Source: Acrasis kona (Eukaryota; Heterolobosea; Eutetramitea; Acrasida; Acrasidae). Taken from it: a stretch of DNA of 41,563 bases. This document shows, piece by piece, positions 10,301-20,926 of the stretch (positions are counted from its first letter, which is position 1; the number at the start of each line of letters is the position of its first letter). The translations under genes were made by a program, and so were the position numbers. The notes beneath the pieces are model-generated. The model had not been told where the DNA came from, searched no databases, and saw nothing but the letters and a program-made list of their open reading frames with translations. Where the stretch lies: contig JAOPGA020001182.1 in the NCBI GenBank assembly GCA_026419775.2, positions 1 to 41,563 of the forward strand, read 5' to 3'.

Positions 10301-12221
10301 ACAAAATTTATCGTGGTGTCTAATATCATCCAGTCTTCTTCTGTTTGGGATGATGGCATAAAAGCAGTGAATGAAATTGGTTCCAGAAATTATAATCTTT
10401 ATACCCAATAAGGTTATCAAATTCGTTGATAGCACTTCAAATTCCTTCTTATCCGAACTCTCATTAGCAGTTTCTAATGGAGTGAATGCAATCATCCTGC
10501 TTGACAAACAATAGTCATTGCTTTAATATCATTAACTACTACAAAGGAATTAGATGTTATTTATCTAGTGCCAAATGACGTAAACTTTAGTGGACTCACC
10601 AGCGCACTAGTAAAAGTTGATGTCCTACGTCCACTCATTTACAAGTTGTATGGTTCAAGATCCTTACCCTCTTTTGATCTTTCATTAGTGTCAAAGTATC
10701 CATCCATGAACTCATATGTCCAAGCAGTTAACCAAAGTGGTTTTTTATCTGAATTGAATTTGGATCCTGCAAAATTGGAGGCTTACTTGGGTACGTTTGG
10801 CTTTGAGGGATTTATTGTTGGCAATTTAATTGTTCAAGTGATGCAAAGTGTAAAAGGAGGTTTGGGTAGAAGTGCCGAAACCTTTGACATTGAATCCGTT
10901 CGCAGCTTGTTCATGAAATATGCATACAATACACAACCAGCGACTCAAGGAGATATGCTGGTCGGTGCACTCAGTATGGCATGTCAGAGTAATCCTACTC
11001 TTTCATGTTGTAATCAAGTGTCTAGAGTTATTTATATGCAGGCGTCCAAAGTAAATATTCAAAAACGTTGTATCATCTGTACTATTAGAGGATAGTGCTT
11101 ACTTGTTGGGAGGTTGCACTACTGAATTAAGTCCGATGCCAACATCATATCTTTGGCTCATATTAGTTATTACTCTTACCATCTTGCCACTCGTTGTTGC
11201 CGTCTTGCTAGCATTAATACTATACCGTATCATCACCAAAAGGATGAGAACAGGAAACGCACCTCCAACCGGTACCATGGCCATAGCATTTACTGACGTT
11301 CAAAGTTCCACTTCTCTATGGCAGGAATTCCCTGCTGAAATGAGCAAGGCGTTAAAGATACATAACAACATCATGAGAAGGCTGATTAAAAAGCATGAAG
11401 GATATGAGGTCAAGACACAAGGTGATTCATTCATGGTGTGCTTCTTGAATCCTTATAATGCATTGAACTGGGCTGTTCAAGTTCAAAACACATTACTGGA
11501 TTGCACCACCTGGCCAACAGAACTTATTGTGAGCTCGTATGATTGCAGGATGGAGTGGGATTCACTAAAGAGTGTAATCTTCAAAGGTTTAAGAGTACGT
11601 ATCGGAATCCACTATGGTGATGCTGAGAGAGTGAATGATCCCACCACGAACAGACCCGATTATTTTGGAACCACGGTCAACAAGGCAGCGAGGGTGGAAT
11701 CATGTGCCAAGGGAGGACAAATTGTTGTCAGCAAGAGGTTGCTTTTTAATATTTCGTCGTGTCTTACAAATATTGAGACCGGAGAAAATGCTTTCGAGGA
11801 GAAGTGGGTCATGGACATGACAGACATGTCGTCTCAAGAAGATAGAACACATGATCTGAGCTCTTCATCTCTTCGCGATGTGGATTCATCCAAGACAGGT
11901 ACTAAAAGCTTCAGAAGCTCTTTAAGACTTCGAAAAGCAAAGAAAGAACACATCAAACCAGATGATATGCCTAATTTATACTACAAAACAATAGGAGAAT
12001 TCAGTTTGAAAGGACTGAGTGGATTGGAAGAGTTGTTTGAGGTTTACTGCTTCAGATTGTCCTCTAGAAGATATAGCGATAAGATTGAAGTTCAAAACGA
12101 TGTGGAATTGGATTACGCTCTTCCTACTTCACCAGATACACCAATAGTATCTTCAACAAATAGTCTTCTATCCGGCCACAAATATAATCAAGTTTATCCA
12201 TCAAGTCCTGTTGATTATTAA
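7291..12221 (+). CDS. Receptor-type adenylyl cyclase with three periplasmic-binding-protein-like ectodomains
   Basis: Exons: 7291-7726, 7763-7997, 8033-8085, 8121-8403, 8449-8563, 8606-11050 (frame-broken near 10400 and 10510) and 11091-12221; about 1565 aa. An N-terminal signal peptide (FLLYVVCYAYCYVA) is followed by three tandem type-I periplasmic-binding/ANF-receptor-like modules. These sit at about 7354-8563, 8705-9760 and 9890-11020, and each ends in a similar Cys motif: ACNQGSRVV, CCNQGLN and CCNQVSRV. One TM helix (SYLWLILVITLTILPLVVAV, about residues 1208-1236) leads to a class III cyclase domain. Metal-binding Asp residues are in FTDVQSST and GDSF, the adenine-type Lys is in EVKTQGDSF, and the Asn/Arg pair is in VNKAARVE. 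Known: ectodomain-TM-cyclase with FTDxQSST is the layout of trypanosomatid receptor adenylyl cyclases. Role: makes cAMP at the surface in response to an unknown ligand. Confidence 0.9.
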
Positions 12222-12360
12222 AATAGCATGTAAATAATGATTAATATTAAACGTGAACAACTTTAGCATGATTTGATATTTGAATAAATTTAAATAACAA
12301 TTTTATTTTTACCATTATAATATCAATTACAATAATCAAGCCAACTTCAAAAAAAATCGA

Positions 12361-13552
12361 ATGAGATCAATCCTCATCTTCTTTTCTGTCATTGTGATGG
12401 CAGTTAGTTTTAAGATCAACACCGAAAATGCACCCATGAGAGCTGATTTATTTGGTCAGTACATAGCAAAATACAAGAAACGTTTTTCTACGATTGACGA
12501 GTACAACAAACGTCTAAAGTAAGTTACTCTTGCATTATTGCCATTAATAACACCATCAGAATCTTTTCCCAAAATATCAAAAAGATTGAAGTTCTTAACC
12601 AGATTCATAACCGCTCCTCGGTCATTTATGACTTGAACGAATTCACCTACATGAGCGAACAAGAATTCAGAAACCAGAAACTAATGAACTTTAATGCTAA
12701 AAGATATGAATATGGAATGGAGGTGCTTAAAGAGGCAAAGTTTGTAGGTAGTGTCAACGATGTTCAAGACCTTCCAGAGGAGTTCGATTGGCGAACAAAG
12801 AACGTAGTAACACCAGTCAAAGATCAAGGCTCTTGCGGTTCATGTTGGTAAGTACAAGTTTTGTTCAAAACTTAAATTTTTTAGGGCATTTTCTGCAATG
12901 CAGAACATTGAGAGTCAGTGGGCAATTAAGGGAAACAATCTGACAAGTTTTTCAGCTCAACAACTCATTGACTGCGACAATCAAGATTGTGGGTGTCTTG
13001 GTGGTTGGCCACAAGTGGCAATGAAACATTTGATAGACAATGGAGGATTGAGTACGGAAGCTGACTATCCATACTGTGCCCCTCCATTCGGTGATTGTTT
13101 CTCATGCGTCACCAACAAAACATTCTGCAGGCCATTCAGTCCCTACTGTAATAGAACGTGTCTTGATGCACCAAAGACTGTCAAATTAAGCTCCTTTGAG
13201 CTAGTAAGCAGCGACGAAGAGGTCATAAAGGCGTATCTCTTCAAAAATGGACCGCTATCGATTGGCATCAACGCATTATGGCTACAGTTTTATTCTTCTG
13301 GTGTGTCGAATCCTTGGTATTGTGATAAGGAAGTAGACCATGCAGTACTGCTCGTCGGGTATGGCATTCATCGTGGTTATTTAGGAGACACTCCGTATTG
13401 GTTGATAAAAAATAGTTGGGCCGAAGGGTTAGTTGTTGTTGTTTGTTTTGATTAACATTTTGAATAGATGGGGAGAGAAGGGTTACTTTAGAATTTATCG
13501 AGGTAAAGGTGTTTGTGGTGTGAACACACTTGTTGTGAATGCTGTTTTGTAA
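12361..13552 (+). CDS. Papain-family (C1A) cysteine protease with I29 prodomain
   Basis: Exons 12361-12518, 12560-12847, 12885-13427 and 13468-13552; introns 41, 37 and 40 nt. A signal peptide ([16 protein letters not shown]) is followed by an I29-type inhibitory prodomain ([20 protein letters not shown], joined by splicing to [12 protein letters not shown]). The mature domain starts near [11 protein letters not shown]. The active-site Cys lies in [13 protein letters not shown] and is split by an intron inside the Trp codon. The catalytic His is in [11 protein letters not shown] and the Asn in [15 protein letters not shown], again joined across an intron. The oxyanion Gln is in KDQGSCG. A Cys-rich insert ([18 protein letters not shown]) is unusual. 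Role: lysosomal or secreted digestion, by family. AATAAA overlaps the TAA stop (TTGTAAATAAATG). Confidence 0.95.
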
Positions 13553-13925
13553 ATAAATGTTTATTTGTCGTACGTAAAAGCGTTCCATGATGTCATTTTG
13601 AATAGTACTTTGTGTAATCCACAGTTGACTCGATTTTATATTGGCTTTCGTAAATTTTCAATTATTCTCATCTTCATCTTTCTCTGAGATATTTGTCTGC
13701 CTTCAAAGACAACCAAATAGTAACGCTTAGCATTTTACACTTTTATGTCCTTTTTCACGAAAACCGGCATCGGCTTTCAAATTTGGTACATCATCAAGAG
13801 ATTTGTGGTCACATTTGGTTTGACCATTTTGTAAACAATTTAATAATAGCTGAAAATCTAAATTTAATCTCAAATAACTATAAATCCTCACCAACTTCGG
13901 AATTGATTTGCAAAATAAAAAAAAC
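13553..13925. other. Intergenic region, nothing recognised
   Basis: 373 bp between the protease and a small plus-strand frame. The minus strand is open across 13727-14125 (132 aa), but it looks like the antisense of the plus frame plus AT-rich spacer. I see no RNA gene or repeat. Confidence 0.4.
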
Positions 13926-14135
13926 ATGATGAAGGCAAGCAAAATCGTACTAACAAGCCGTTTCCTAATGACAAACAGAGGTCTTGGAAAGAATATTGAT
14001 CGTAGCAATAGGTTGACATTCAAAGAAGAAATATCTAGGCTAGAAAGATCTCCTGAAGGCGAACTATCAAGATACAACTTCGACGTGACCGATGATGATG
14101 CTTGCTTGTATGATACTAAACCCAAAACATTCTAA
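13926..14135 (+). CDS. Small basic hypothetical protein
   Basis: 69 aa starting MMKASKIVLTSRFLMTNRG, with an Arg/Glu-rich middle (KEEISRLERSPEGELSRYN) and an acidic segment (DVTDDDACLYD). The ATG has A at -3, and tandem AATAAA signals (AAATAAATAAATAAACC) lie about 50 nt after the stop, which supports a transcribed gene. I recognise no domain. The antisense frame over the same bases is longer (13727-14125) but ends without a poly(A) signal, so I prefer the plus strand. Confidence 0.45.
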   Translation: MMKASKIVLTSRFLMTNRGLGKNIDRSNRLTFKEEISRLERSPEGELSRYNFDVTDDDACLYDTKPKTF

Positions 14136-14862
14136 GATGTAAATATGTACAGAAAAAAATAGTTAGAAACATTACACATGTGAAATAAATAAATAAACCT
14201 TACTGAACTATGAACTTTGTATTTTGTGGTGGTAGAGATATTGCTGTGTTATCTCATCTGAGTGTAGGTGTTTTGACAACCCAAACATTTTGTTGTAAAA
14301 ATTTGAAGTTACTTTTCGACCAAAATGCTGTACTTTGAGTTGGTTTTAAGCGGACTGACTCGATAGAAATCAGAAGGTTCGACTTTGATGTTTTATTCCT
14401 ATTTAAAATAGGGTCCGATAAAAGCACTTGCAACTGCAAATCTTACATTAAGAGTTCCCAAAATCGATGCTACCAAATTGATATCACATGCAAAGGGGTC
14501 GTAATGCTAACCCATCTCTTTTTGTTCTCAATATCCCCTCAATTCTCTACTACATTTGTTTATATCAATGGACATATTTACGAACTCCTTGTGTTCATGA
14601 AAGATACAATGTGAAAAAGAATATCCTCAAACCTTTCGCATTGTACTTGTATTTCTATGCACAAACATCATCATTACGCTATTAATTCTCTTCATCATTA
14701 CCGAACGAAAGTGGTCTTATCTTAGCTTTAGCTATGTACGAAAAGTCAAACTAATATGAGGATAAAATAGCTAAATACAATACAGAGATAAATAAATTTT
14801 ACTGTGTTTTTGTTGAAATTTTATGAATTTTTGTAATGCTTTTATCAAAAGCTATTTAACAC
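14136..14862. other. Intergenic region upstream of exportin-4
   Basis: 727 bp, AT-rich. A 65-codon plus-strand frame with an ATG at 14488 (MQRGRNANPSLFVLNIPS..) is present, with no domain, no poly(A) signal close by and uneven composition; I do not call it. No tRNA-like cloverleaf was seen. Confidence 0.4.
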
Positions 14863-17800
14863 ATGGACCAGGAGATTTTCACGAAGGTACAAGTTTTTGA
14901 AGAAGCATGCCGCGATTTTAATACATCCAATAATGAAAATACACGAAAAAATGCTGGTAGACTGGTGAATGAGTTCAAAGAACAAAAAAATCCATATCAA
15001 TTTTGTTTCGCTACACTGAATAGAAAGGATAATTATGCATGCTTTATGAGTGCTCTAATTCTTAAAAATGCTGTTATTAGAGAATGGCTCGCTTTGTCCG
15101 ATGGTGAAGTATTACTATTGAGACCTATTTGAGATACTAACACAAAACAGAGACCAAATCAAACATATGCAAATTTATTATTCTTTACATAACAAACGAC
15201 CAACCTGCAGACTCTGTTCGTAATCAACTTTTACACTGTTTTGCCATCATCATGAAGAGGGCTTGGGTAGACGACGTTAATGGTAACTATAAAAACTTTT
15301 GCCGAACCGTTGTGCAGCAGCTTCTAAATGATGGAAAGGTATCGTCAATATTCAAGTACTTCTTATAATCAATTGTAGATGACCATCTGCATGGAATTAC
15401 TATCTTCGATGGTGACAGAATTCTCCACCCAAAAATCTTCAGAGATCAATGTGACTTGGGAATACCACGAAAAAGCAAGGTCGGCCTTTCAATCCGACAT
15501 GCTGCCCGATTGTTTCCAAGTAGATACTTCTTGTTGTTGATATCTAAACATTTATAGGTTTCCACTTCTGCCATCAAGTTGTCGTTGACAAATAACAATG
15601 TTGATTTAGCACATTCTGCGCTTAGTTTGTTGTTGGAAGTACTTACATGGGACTTTTCAACTTTTGATGTAGCAAATGCTTCCACCCAAGTGCGCCGTGC
15701 ACGTCGCTCAAGAACTCAATCAACAGTCGTTAATCCACCAACACATTGGGCACCCAAACTAGCGGACGTCAATCTGGTTAATATGTTAGTTGAGTGTCAC
15801 AACAAGTTTCGTGGAGATAACGTAACAATGACAGCAAGGCAGTCGTTAATTCAACTTGCGTCGCTTTCAAAGGTATGGTACAATACTCACTCTTGATTAA
15901 CACTACATAGAGGATGTTCAGAACAGTAGAGGACCAACTATCATTCTTAACAAGCATTATGAATGCCATATTCACAATGTGTCAATCATCATTGTCCATT
16001 TTGTCACAAAATATTCAGACCAAGAATGACGAGTTGGCGTATAAGGTGGGTTTGGAATTATATGATTGCAGTCAGGCCCTATTACGCATATTCACAAACT
16101 TTGATCCAACCATAGTCTCAAAGCTAACCAACATTACACAAGTTTGTTACTTTTACGCACGTAATACTAATCATGACAGGTTTTGGATCAAACCGCCCAA
16201 CTCACTTGCGACCTCATAACAATCACAACATTAACAGAAGAATTGATCTATCACGACGCACTCTCCTTTTTACTGGATGCATGGAGTGTGATTAGTATTA
16301 GCGACGCTCTCAACACCAGCAACCATTGTTTAAGAATATTCACAAGCTACGTGGACAGCAGAGTAAACATGAACAGAAGCACATTCGACGACACCAATGA
16401 CGATTGCGAAGATTGTTACCTGTTGGAAGAATCGCTCACAAGCTTAGCAGTAATCGCCAGGAAGAATGCTGCCCAATCGCTAACGCACTTACACAACCAC
16501 TTTACACGCATTGGAGCCACGCTAATCGTTGCCTTCTCCCACACAGCAGTACCTGATGAATTGTTCGATCAGTTGGAATGGATCTTTGACTTTATTGGTT
16601 ATGTTGTTTGCGATGATGCACAGGGAGAGAGTCCAATCATTCCTCAAGAATTGATTAATTGTTGCAAATCATCCTCCATACTTTTCACACTCATGCAGAA
16701 GGTACTAGAGTATTCCAATATGGAACGCGAACATTACCAAAAGTCATCTCCCAGAATTGCCGAAAAGTACATGTGGTTGTTGAAGAGATGGATGCCTACA
16801 TACTTGATGCCTGATGTTGAATTGTATTCACACCATCACTCGTTGAGCAGTGATTTGGCGAGGTACGTTGTGTTTTTTTGTCATCTTTTAATCCATTCAT
16901 AGTGCGTATGGGTCGAATGAGAATGGAACCGGCATTGCATTATTTATACTTTCAAAAATACTTTTCAACTTGTTTCAGTGGCAGAGCGAACCTGATCTTG
17001 CAAAAGTAAGAATCACTCATCGCGTGTCAAACATGCTAACCCATTAGTCAACTTGCGAATGTTTCAGAACATTGGTCAAGAACCCAAGAGTCGTGAGCAG
17101 AATCGTAATTACTGACGAATGGAGAAAAATGATTTTAATGGACAGGGATACATTTGTCACCATGAAGAACCAAGTGGACCAAATCAAGGGCGCCTTTACC
17201 GAATGTTTGAGCGTTGGATGCGATACGATTGAGGATTATGATACGGCCAGGGCATACTCCGACCAATTGTTGGAACCTATACGCGTACAGTTCGACATTC
17301 TAATGACACCAAGTGATGCCAAGACATTGAGTGATGATTCCATTTCAAAGATTTTGTATTGCCTCGAAAAGATTTGTGGTGTCGTTAGGTCCAGTGGGTC
17401 CAAAAATAGAGTGTTCATTTGGGAGTTTTTAGACAAGGGATATTCCGTATTAATCAAGATGGTCATGTTGTGTGAAAAATTTCATATTTATCAAAATATT
17501 GTAAATTCTTGTTTAAAATTTTATGTCGACGTGACTGCTCATTTGAGTAGTTACTTGGACGACCACAGTTGTGCAAAACTTTATAAATCTTGTTTAGAAT
17601 GTATTAATGTTTACCGAAAGTATAATGTTGGCAAGACTTTTGTAAAGGAAAAGCAGCAGGACGATGCGCTTGAGGAGAGTTCGTCCGATGTGCTATGTCT
17701 TTTAAATATCTTGACTCATATGACGAGTAGAGAGTTTCTTGATTTTGGTGGTTCTGGTGACGTCGATGTTCCAAATGTGATTTTCGAGGGTTTAAATCTT

Positions 17801-18334
17801 GTCCTTCCGCTCATTACTCTCGACATTTTGGATTATCCTAAACTATGTAAACAGTACTTTGATTTGACAGCCCACATGATGGAAGTCTATCCTCATAAAA
17901 TTTCTGATCTGAGTCCTCAATTGTTCTCTCAAATCGTGTCTTCGCTCATGTTTGGATTGAAACATGCAGATCCTGATATCAATAGGCTATGTTATGAATC
18001 TATAGCCAGTATCGCTGGTGAAAGGTGTGCAATTGCTCTCAATTCTGGTTTCCTAGAGACAATCATCGGTGGCATATTGTTCACCATCATGTATGAAAAA
18101 TTTGATTTTGAGTTGATGGAACCAATGTCCAGAGCTCTTTACTTCTTGGTTATTTGGTCGCCAGATAAATTTAGAATGGTCGCTCAAAACATTTTAAACT
18201 CGGAGGCTGACGCAGGTACGAGACAAAGGATGGCCTCCTACTTTGACACTCTTAATGAATCGAATATGGTGCACTTTAACAAAAAGCTGAAGGAATTTAC
18301 TTTTGGTGTGAGAGTATTTTTGAAGACGAAATAA
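14863..18334 (+). CDS. XPO4: Exportin-4
   Basis: Eight exons: 14863-15103, 15151-15338, 15379-15519, 15558-15872, 15911-16141, 16180-16862, 16903-17005 and 17048-18334; 1062 aa, introns 38-47 nt. A nuclear transport receptor of the importin-beta/HEAT-repeat family. The best diagnostic block is WIFDFIGYVVCDDAQGESP followed by IIPQELI, closely matching the human XPO4 block with DDTQGETP-IPPEI. Other matches are ALILKNAVIREW near residue 65 and ARQSLIQLASLS. XPO4 exports cargo such as eIF5A with RanGTP and can also import some factors. Length is close to the family's 1100-1150. The first intron is taken at G|GTGAAGT, which restores the frame. The stop TAA is embedded in AATAAA, and the gene is convergent with the PIP kinase only 5 bp away. 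Confidence 0.93.
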
Positions 18335-18350
18335 ATATTTTATTCAACAA
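18325..18350. terminator. Shared bidirectional poly(A)/stop junction
   Basis: On the plus strand GAAATAAATATTTTATTCAAC carries AATAAA overlapping the exportin stop. The reverse complement GTTGAATAAAATATTT carries AATAAA overlapping the PIP kinase stop. The two stop codons are 5 bp apart, so cleavage of each transcript must fall inside the other gene's 3' coding end. Confidence 0.7.
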
Positions 18351-19849
18351 TTTGTTGCATGAATGTGTAGAAGCGTTCAGAGTATGTTTTTGGAGGTACA
18401 GCCGATACTTGATTGATCTCGTTGTATGTGCTTTTCAGTAGGTTTTCTACTTTTTTATTCAAATTCCAGCTTTGCAGAATGTCAATGATTCCAACACAAT
18501 ATACCTCTCCATTCTTGTTCAAATTTGGAATCACCCTGTTCATTCCACCACTCACTATTGCATTTGGATTGTGACTACACGTTCCAATCAGTAAACTATA
18601 ATCCATAATACCCTGGTTGGCTAAAAATTCAGCATCTTTTTGCACTTGCTTGTCAAATCTATTTTTTATAACGTCACCAAAATAAAATTTGGTGTTATTG
18701 TCTACGATGTCCATATCTTTAAAGAGATTACTTTCTTTATCCTTTTCGTCAGCCCTCCTGCCGACCATGCTACCCTTCAAATCAAATTTTACATCAGGTT
18801 TATGTGAAGCAAATAAATTATTCATCACAACCATATAATATGGACCTCTACCATTAATGTAAAATCTTAAAGTGAACGTAGAACTTTGGAAGCAGCGAAT
18901 CAGGATAATCATTTAGATGAATAAAATACTCGTTAGCTATTTCCCTAAAAGCTAGCGATTCGTGTTGCTTCATTGATTTTACCACGAAGCTCGTATGCTT
19001 ATCCGTACTGAACATGAGCATAGCTCCACTTTTTCCAGGTGTACCTATAACTTTCAAAGGATGCTTGCATACAGCATCGATTATTCTCTGATTACTACCA
19101 TCCGAGAATTGCTCTCTTATTTTTTTGAATACGCCTGGGCAATACTCCTTTACATCCATGTTCTCAAAATTTGTTTTCGTCCACTGCAGGGTGGAATTAA
19201 AGGCGGATATCTCCTCTCCGCCACATAGCCTAGATATTATTGATTGAATTTGCAAGGCTAAAGTGTCCTTGTCTATATTAAAATCAGGAAGGAATCCCAA
19301 CTGGTCCTCAGTTACAATCTTTTTAATTGCATCAAAGTTCCCCCATGACGATCTCTTCTGAGACTCGTCTGTTGAATGCGGTGGTGGATTAGGTGTTAAA
19401 CTCTTCGCTTTATGTTGAATTCTATGTAAAGGAGGTTCTGGTAACTTTTTCGTTGGCGGCTTTAGAGGTATTGTAGGCTGTGGTTGTGGTGGCTTTGCAA
19501 ATGGAGTGACGTTAATCATTCTTTGTATGATGTTATCGTTTGTTACTATCCGAGGAGGTGGAGGTGGTACAATCGTGCGAGATGGTGAGTTGGTTATTAC
19601 AGAGTTAGCTCGTTTTTCTAGTGTAATTTTTGGGGGAGGTGGTGGCTTTTGTGGCTGTGTCGTTAAAGTTATGGATCGTGAAATCTTGTACGTTTCCTCT
19701 GAGCGACCACCTGGTGTTCCAGGAGTTCTTGAGTCATTTGTCGAAAGAGAGCGAGGGTGTGTCACTCCTTTTGGACTGTTTTGGTTTGTTTGTAAGTTGG
19801 TTGGTGACGTTGCATTGTCTTTTTGCTGCCAGTACTCTCTAGCATTCAT
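18340..19849 (-). CDS. Phosphatidylinositol-phosphate kinase (PIP4K/PIP5K family)
   Basis: About 500 aa. The N-terminal third is Pro-rich and disordered (polyproline runs PPPPPKI and PPPPPRI, candidate SH3/profilin ligands). The PIPK domain follows: GTPGKSGAMLMFS loop, ATP-binding Lys in SFVVKSMKQHE, FDLKGSMVGRRA, LFKDMDI, catalytic IMDYSLLIG, and GIIDILQSW, ending TYSERFYTFM. The enzyme makes PI(4,5)P2; the YSERF end resembles type I (PIP5K) kinases, which is only a hint. The reading frame changes at about 18856, between LLPKFYVHFKILH and NGRGPYYMVVMNN. One extra T gives continuous homology. A 37-nt intron (18884-18848) would also restore the frame but removes a conserved segment. Start: first ATG at 19849. 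A divergent gene starts 83 bp upstream. Confidence 0.88.
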
Positions 19850-19932
19850 CAAAAATGAGCAGCGGGTTGTTCTACAAAAGAAAGGATTTTACAATCTGGA
19901 AAAAGACAAAACAAACTTGAACAAACTTTAAC

Positions 19933-20841
19933 ATGTTCGGGGTGGAAGAATTCGAGGGTTTACCGATAATGACACCTAAAAAAGTCGAAGCACCTCCTAG
20001 GACCTCTAATACGCAACACCAACCACCATATATACAGATGGAACCTCGCATAGAATTTTTGATACGTTCATCGACGACCGAAAGATGGCAATCCCTCATG
20101 AACCAAGGCACAATGATAGAAAAAAATAACGGTCCCTTTGATAAAAGATACCTTGTAAAAATATTGTCAAATCACTTATTCGCAGTTTCAATCACAAACT
20201 TATCAAACCAAGCAGAACGATTTGAGGTAGAAGTAGATGGTAAGGCCGCACAAAATAAGAAGGGCGAAAGGAATAATGGATACTACATTAGACCCAATTC
20301 AAGAAAGATTATAGAAGGATACACAAGGGGACACACTCTGTTCCCATTCAAACTAGGGATAGCATCGGTATCTCAAGGTGAATCAAGCACGGATCAGCAA
20401 CCAAACCTACAAAACATTGGTATCATTAAAATAAAAGTACAGCATGCTATAGAGAAGAAACGTAATGCTGATACGAAATCATTCTTCTCTTCACATGTAT
20501 CCACTGATGATGTACAAAGTAATATAACGTTAGCAAGAGAGTCCCAATCGAAACAATATGGTGTTGTAGCAGTTGCCAGTAATCCAAAAAATTGCAAACA
20601 CAAAACATCAACAACAATCTATAGCGTGGATGCAAACTCACCTCCAAGAATGATTACCATCACATACAGAGACTCTTTGGGAATTATAGCAGAGGTGAGA
20701 GATCCGCAATGGCAAGGCATCGATACGAATACTATTCTTGATCATAACCCAACTTTATTGGCTGCTGCAAATCCTATTGTGCAAACTCCTGCACCACCAA
20801 AGAGGAAACGACCAGAGATTGAGGTTGTGGAAATTGATTGA
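19933..20841 (+). CDS. Uncharacterised protein with nuclear-type C-terminus
   Basis: 302 aa, one exon. Residues about 66-150 look like a compact beta-rich domain (RYLVKILSNHLFAVSITNLS, FEVEVDGKAA, YYIRPNSRKIIEGYTRG, FPFKLGIASV). This V-D-G-K...I-x-P-N...I-x-G-x pattern is like small beta-sandwich domains seen in several protist and large-DNA-virus hypothetical proteins, but I cannot name the family. The tail has a basic PPKRKRPE signal followed by acidic IEVVEID, which resembles a nuclear localisation signal plus a SUMO-interacting motif. It shares an 83-bp divergent promoter region with the PIP kinase. The TGA stop overlaps AATAAA. Confidence 0.7.
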   Translation: MFGVEEFEGLPIMTPKKVEAPPRTSNTQHQPPYIQMEPRIEFLIRSSTTERWQSLMNQGTMIEKNNGPFDKRYLVKILSNHLFAVSITNLSNQAERFEVEVDGKAAQNKKGERNNGYYIRPNSRKIIEGYTRGHTLFPFKLGIASVSQGESSTDQQPNLQNIGIIKIKVQHAIEKKRNADTKSFFSSHVSTDDVQSNITLARESQSKQYGVVAVASNPKNCKHKTSTTIYSVDANSPPRMITITYRDSLGIIAEVRDPQWQGIDTNTILDHNPTLLAAANPIVQTPAPPKRKRPEIEVVEID

Positions 20842-20926
20842 ATAAACTTTTATTAATTACAAAACTATTTTTAATCTCCGATCTCAAACTCTCTGAAGCG
20901 AAACAACATTCAAGAAACAAATCACT

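Noticed and set aside
7291..12221. Idea that the receptor cyclase is several adjacent genes
   Set aside because: Each junction can be joined in frame by a short GT..AG intron, and the modules share one signal peptide and one TM/cyclase end.
14376..14392. GGTTCGACTTT, similar to a tRNA T-loop
   Set aside because: No matching acceptor, D or anticodon arm around it.
14488..14685. 65-residue plus-strand frame upstream of exportin
   Set aside because: No domain, no poly(A) signal nearby and no supporting context.
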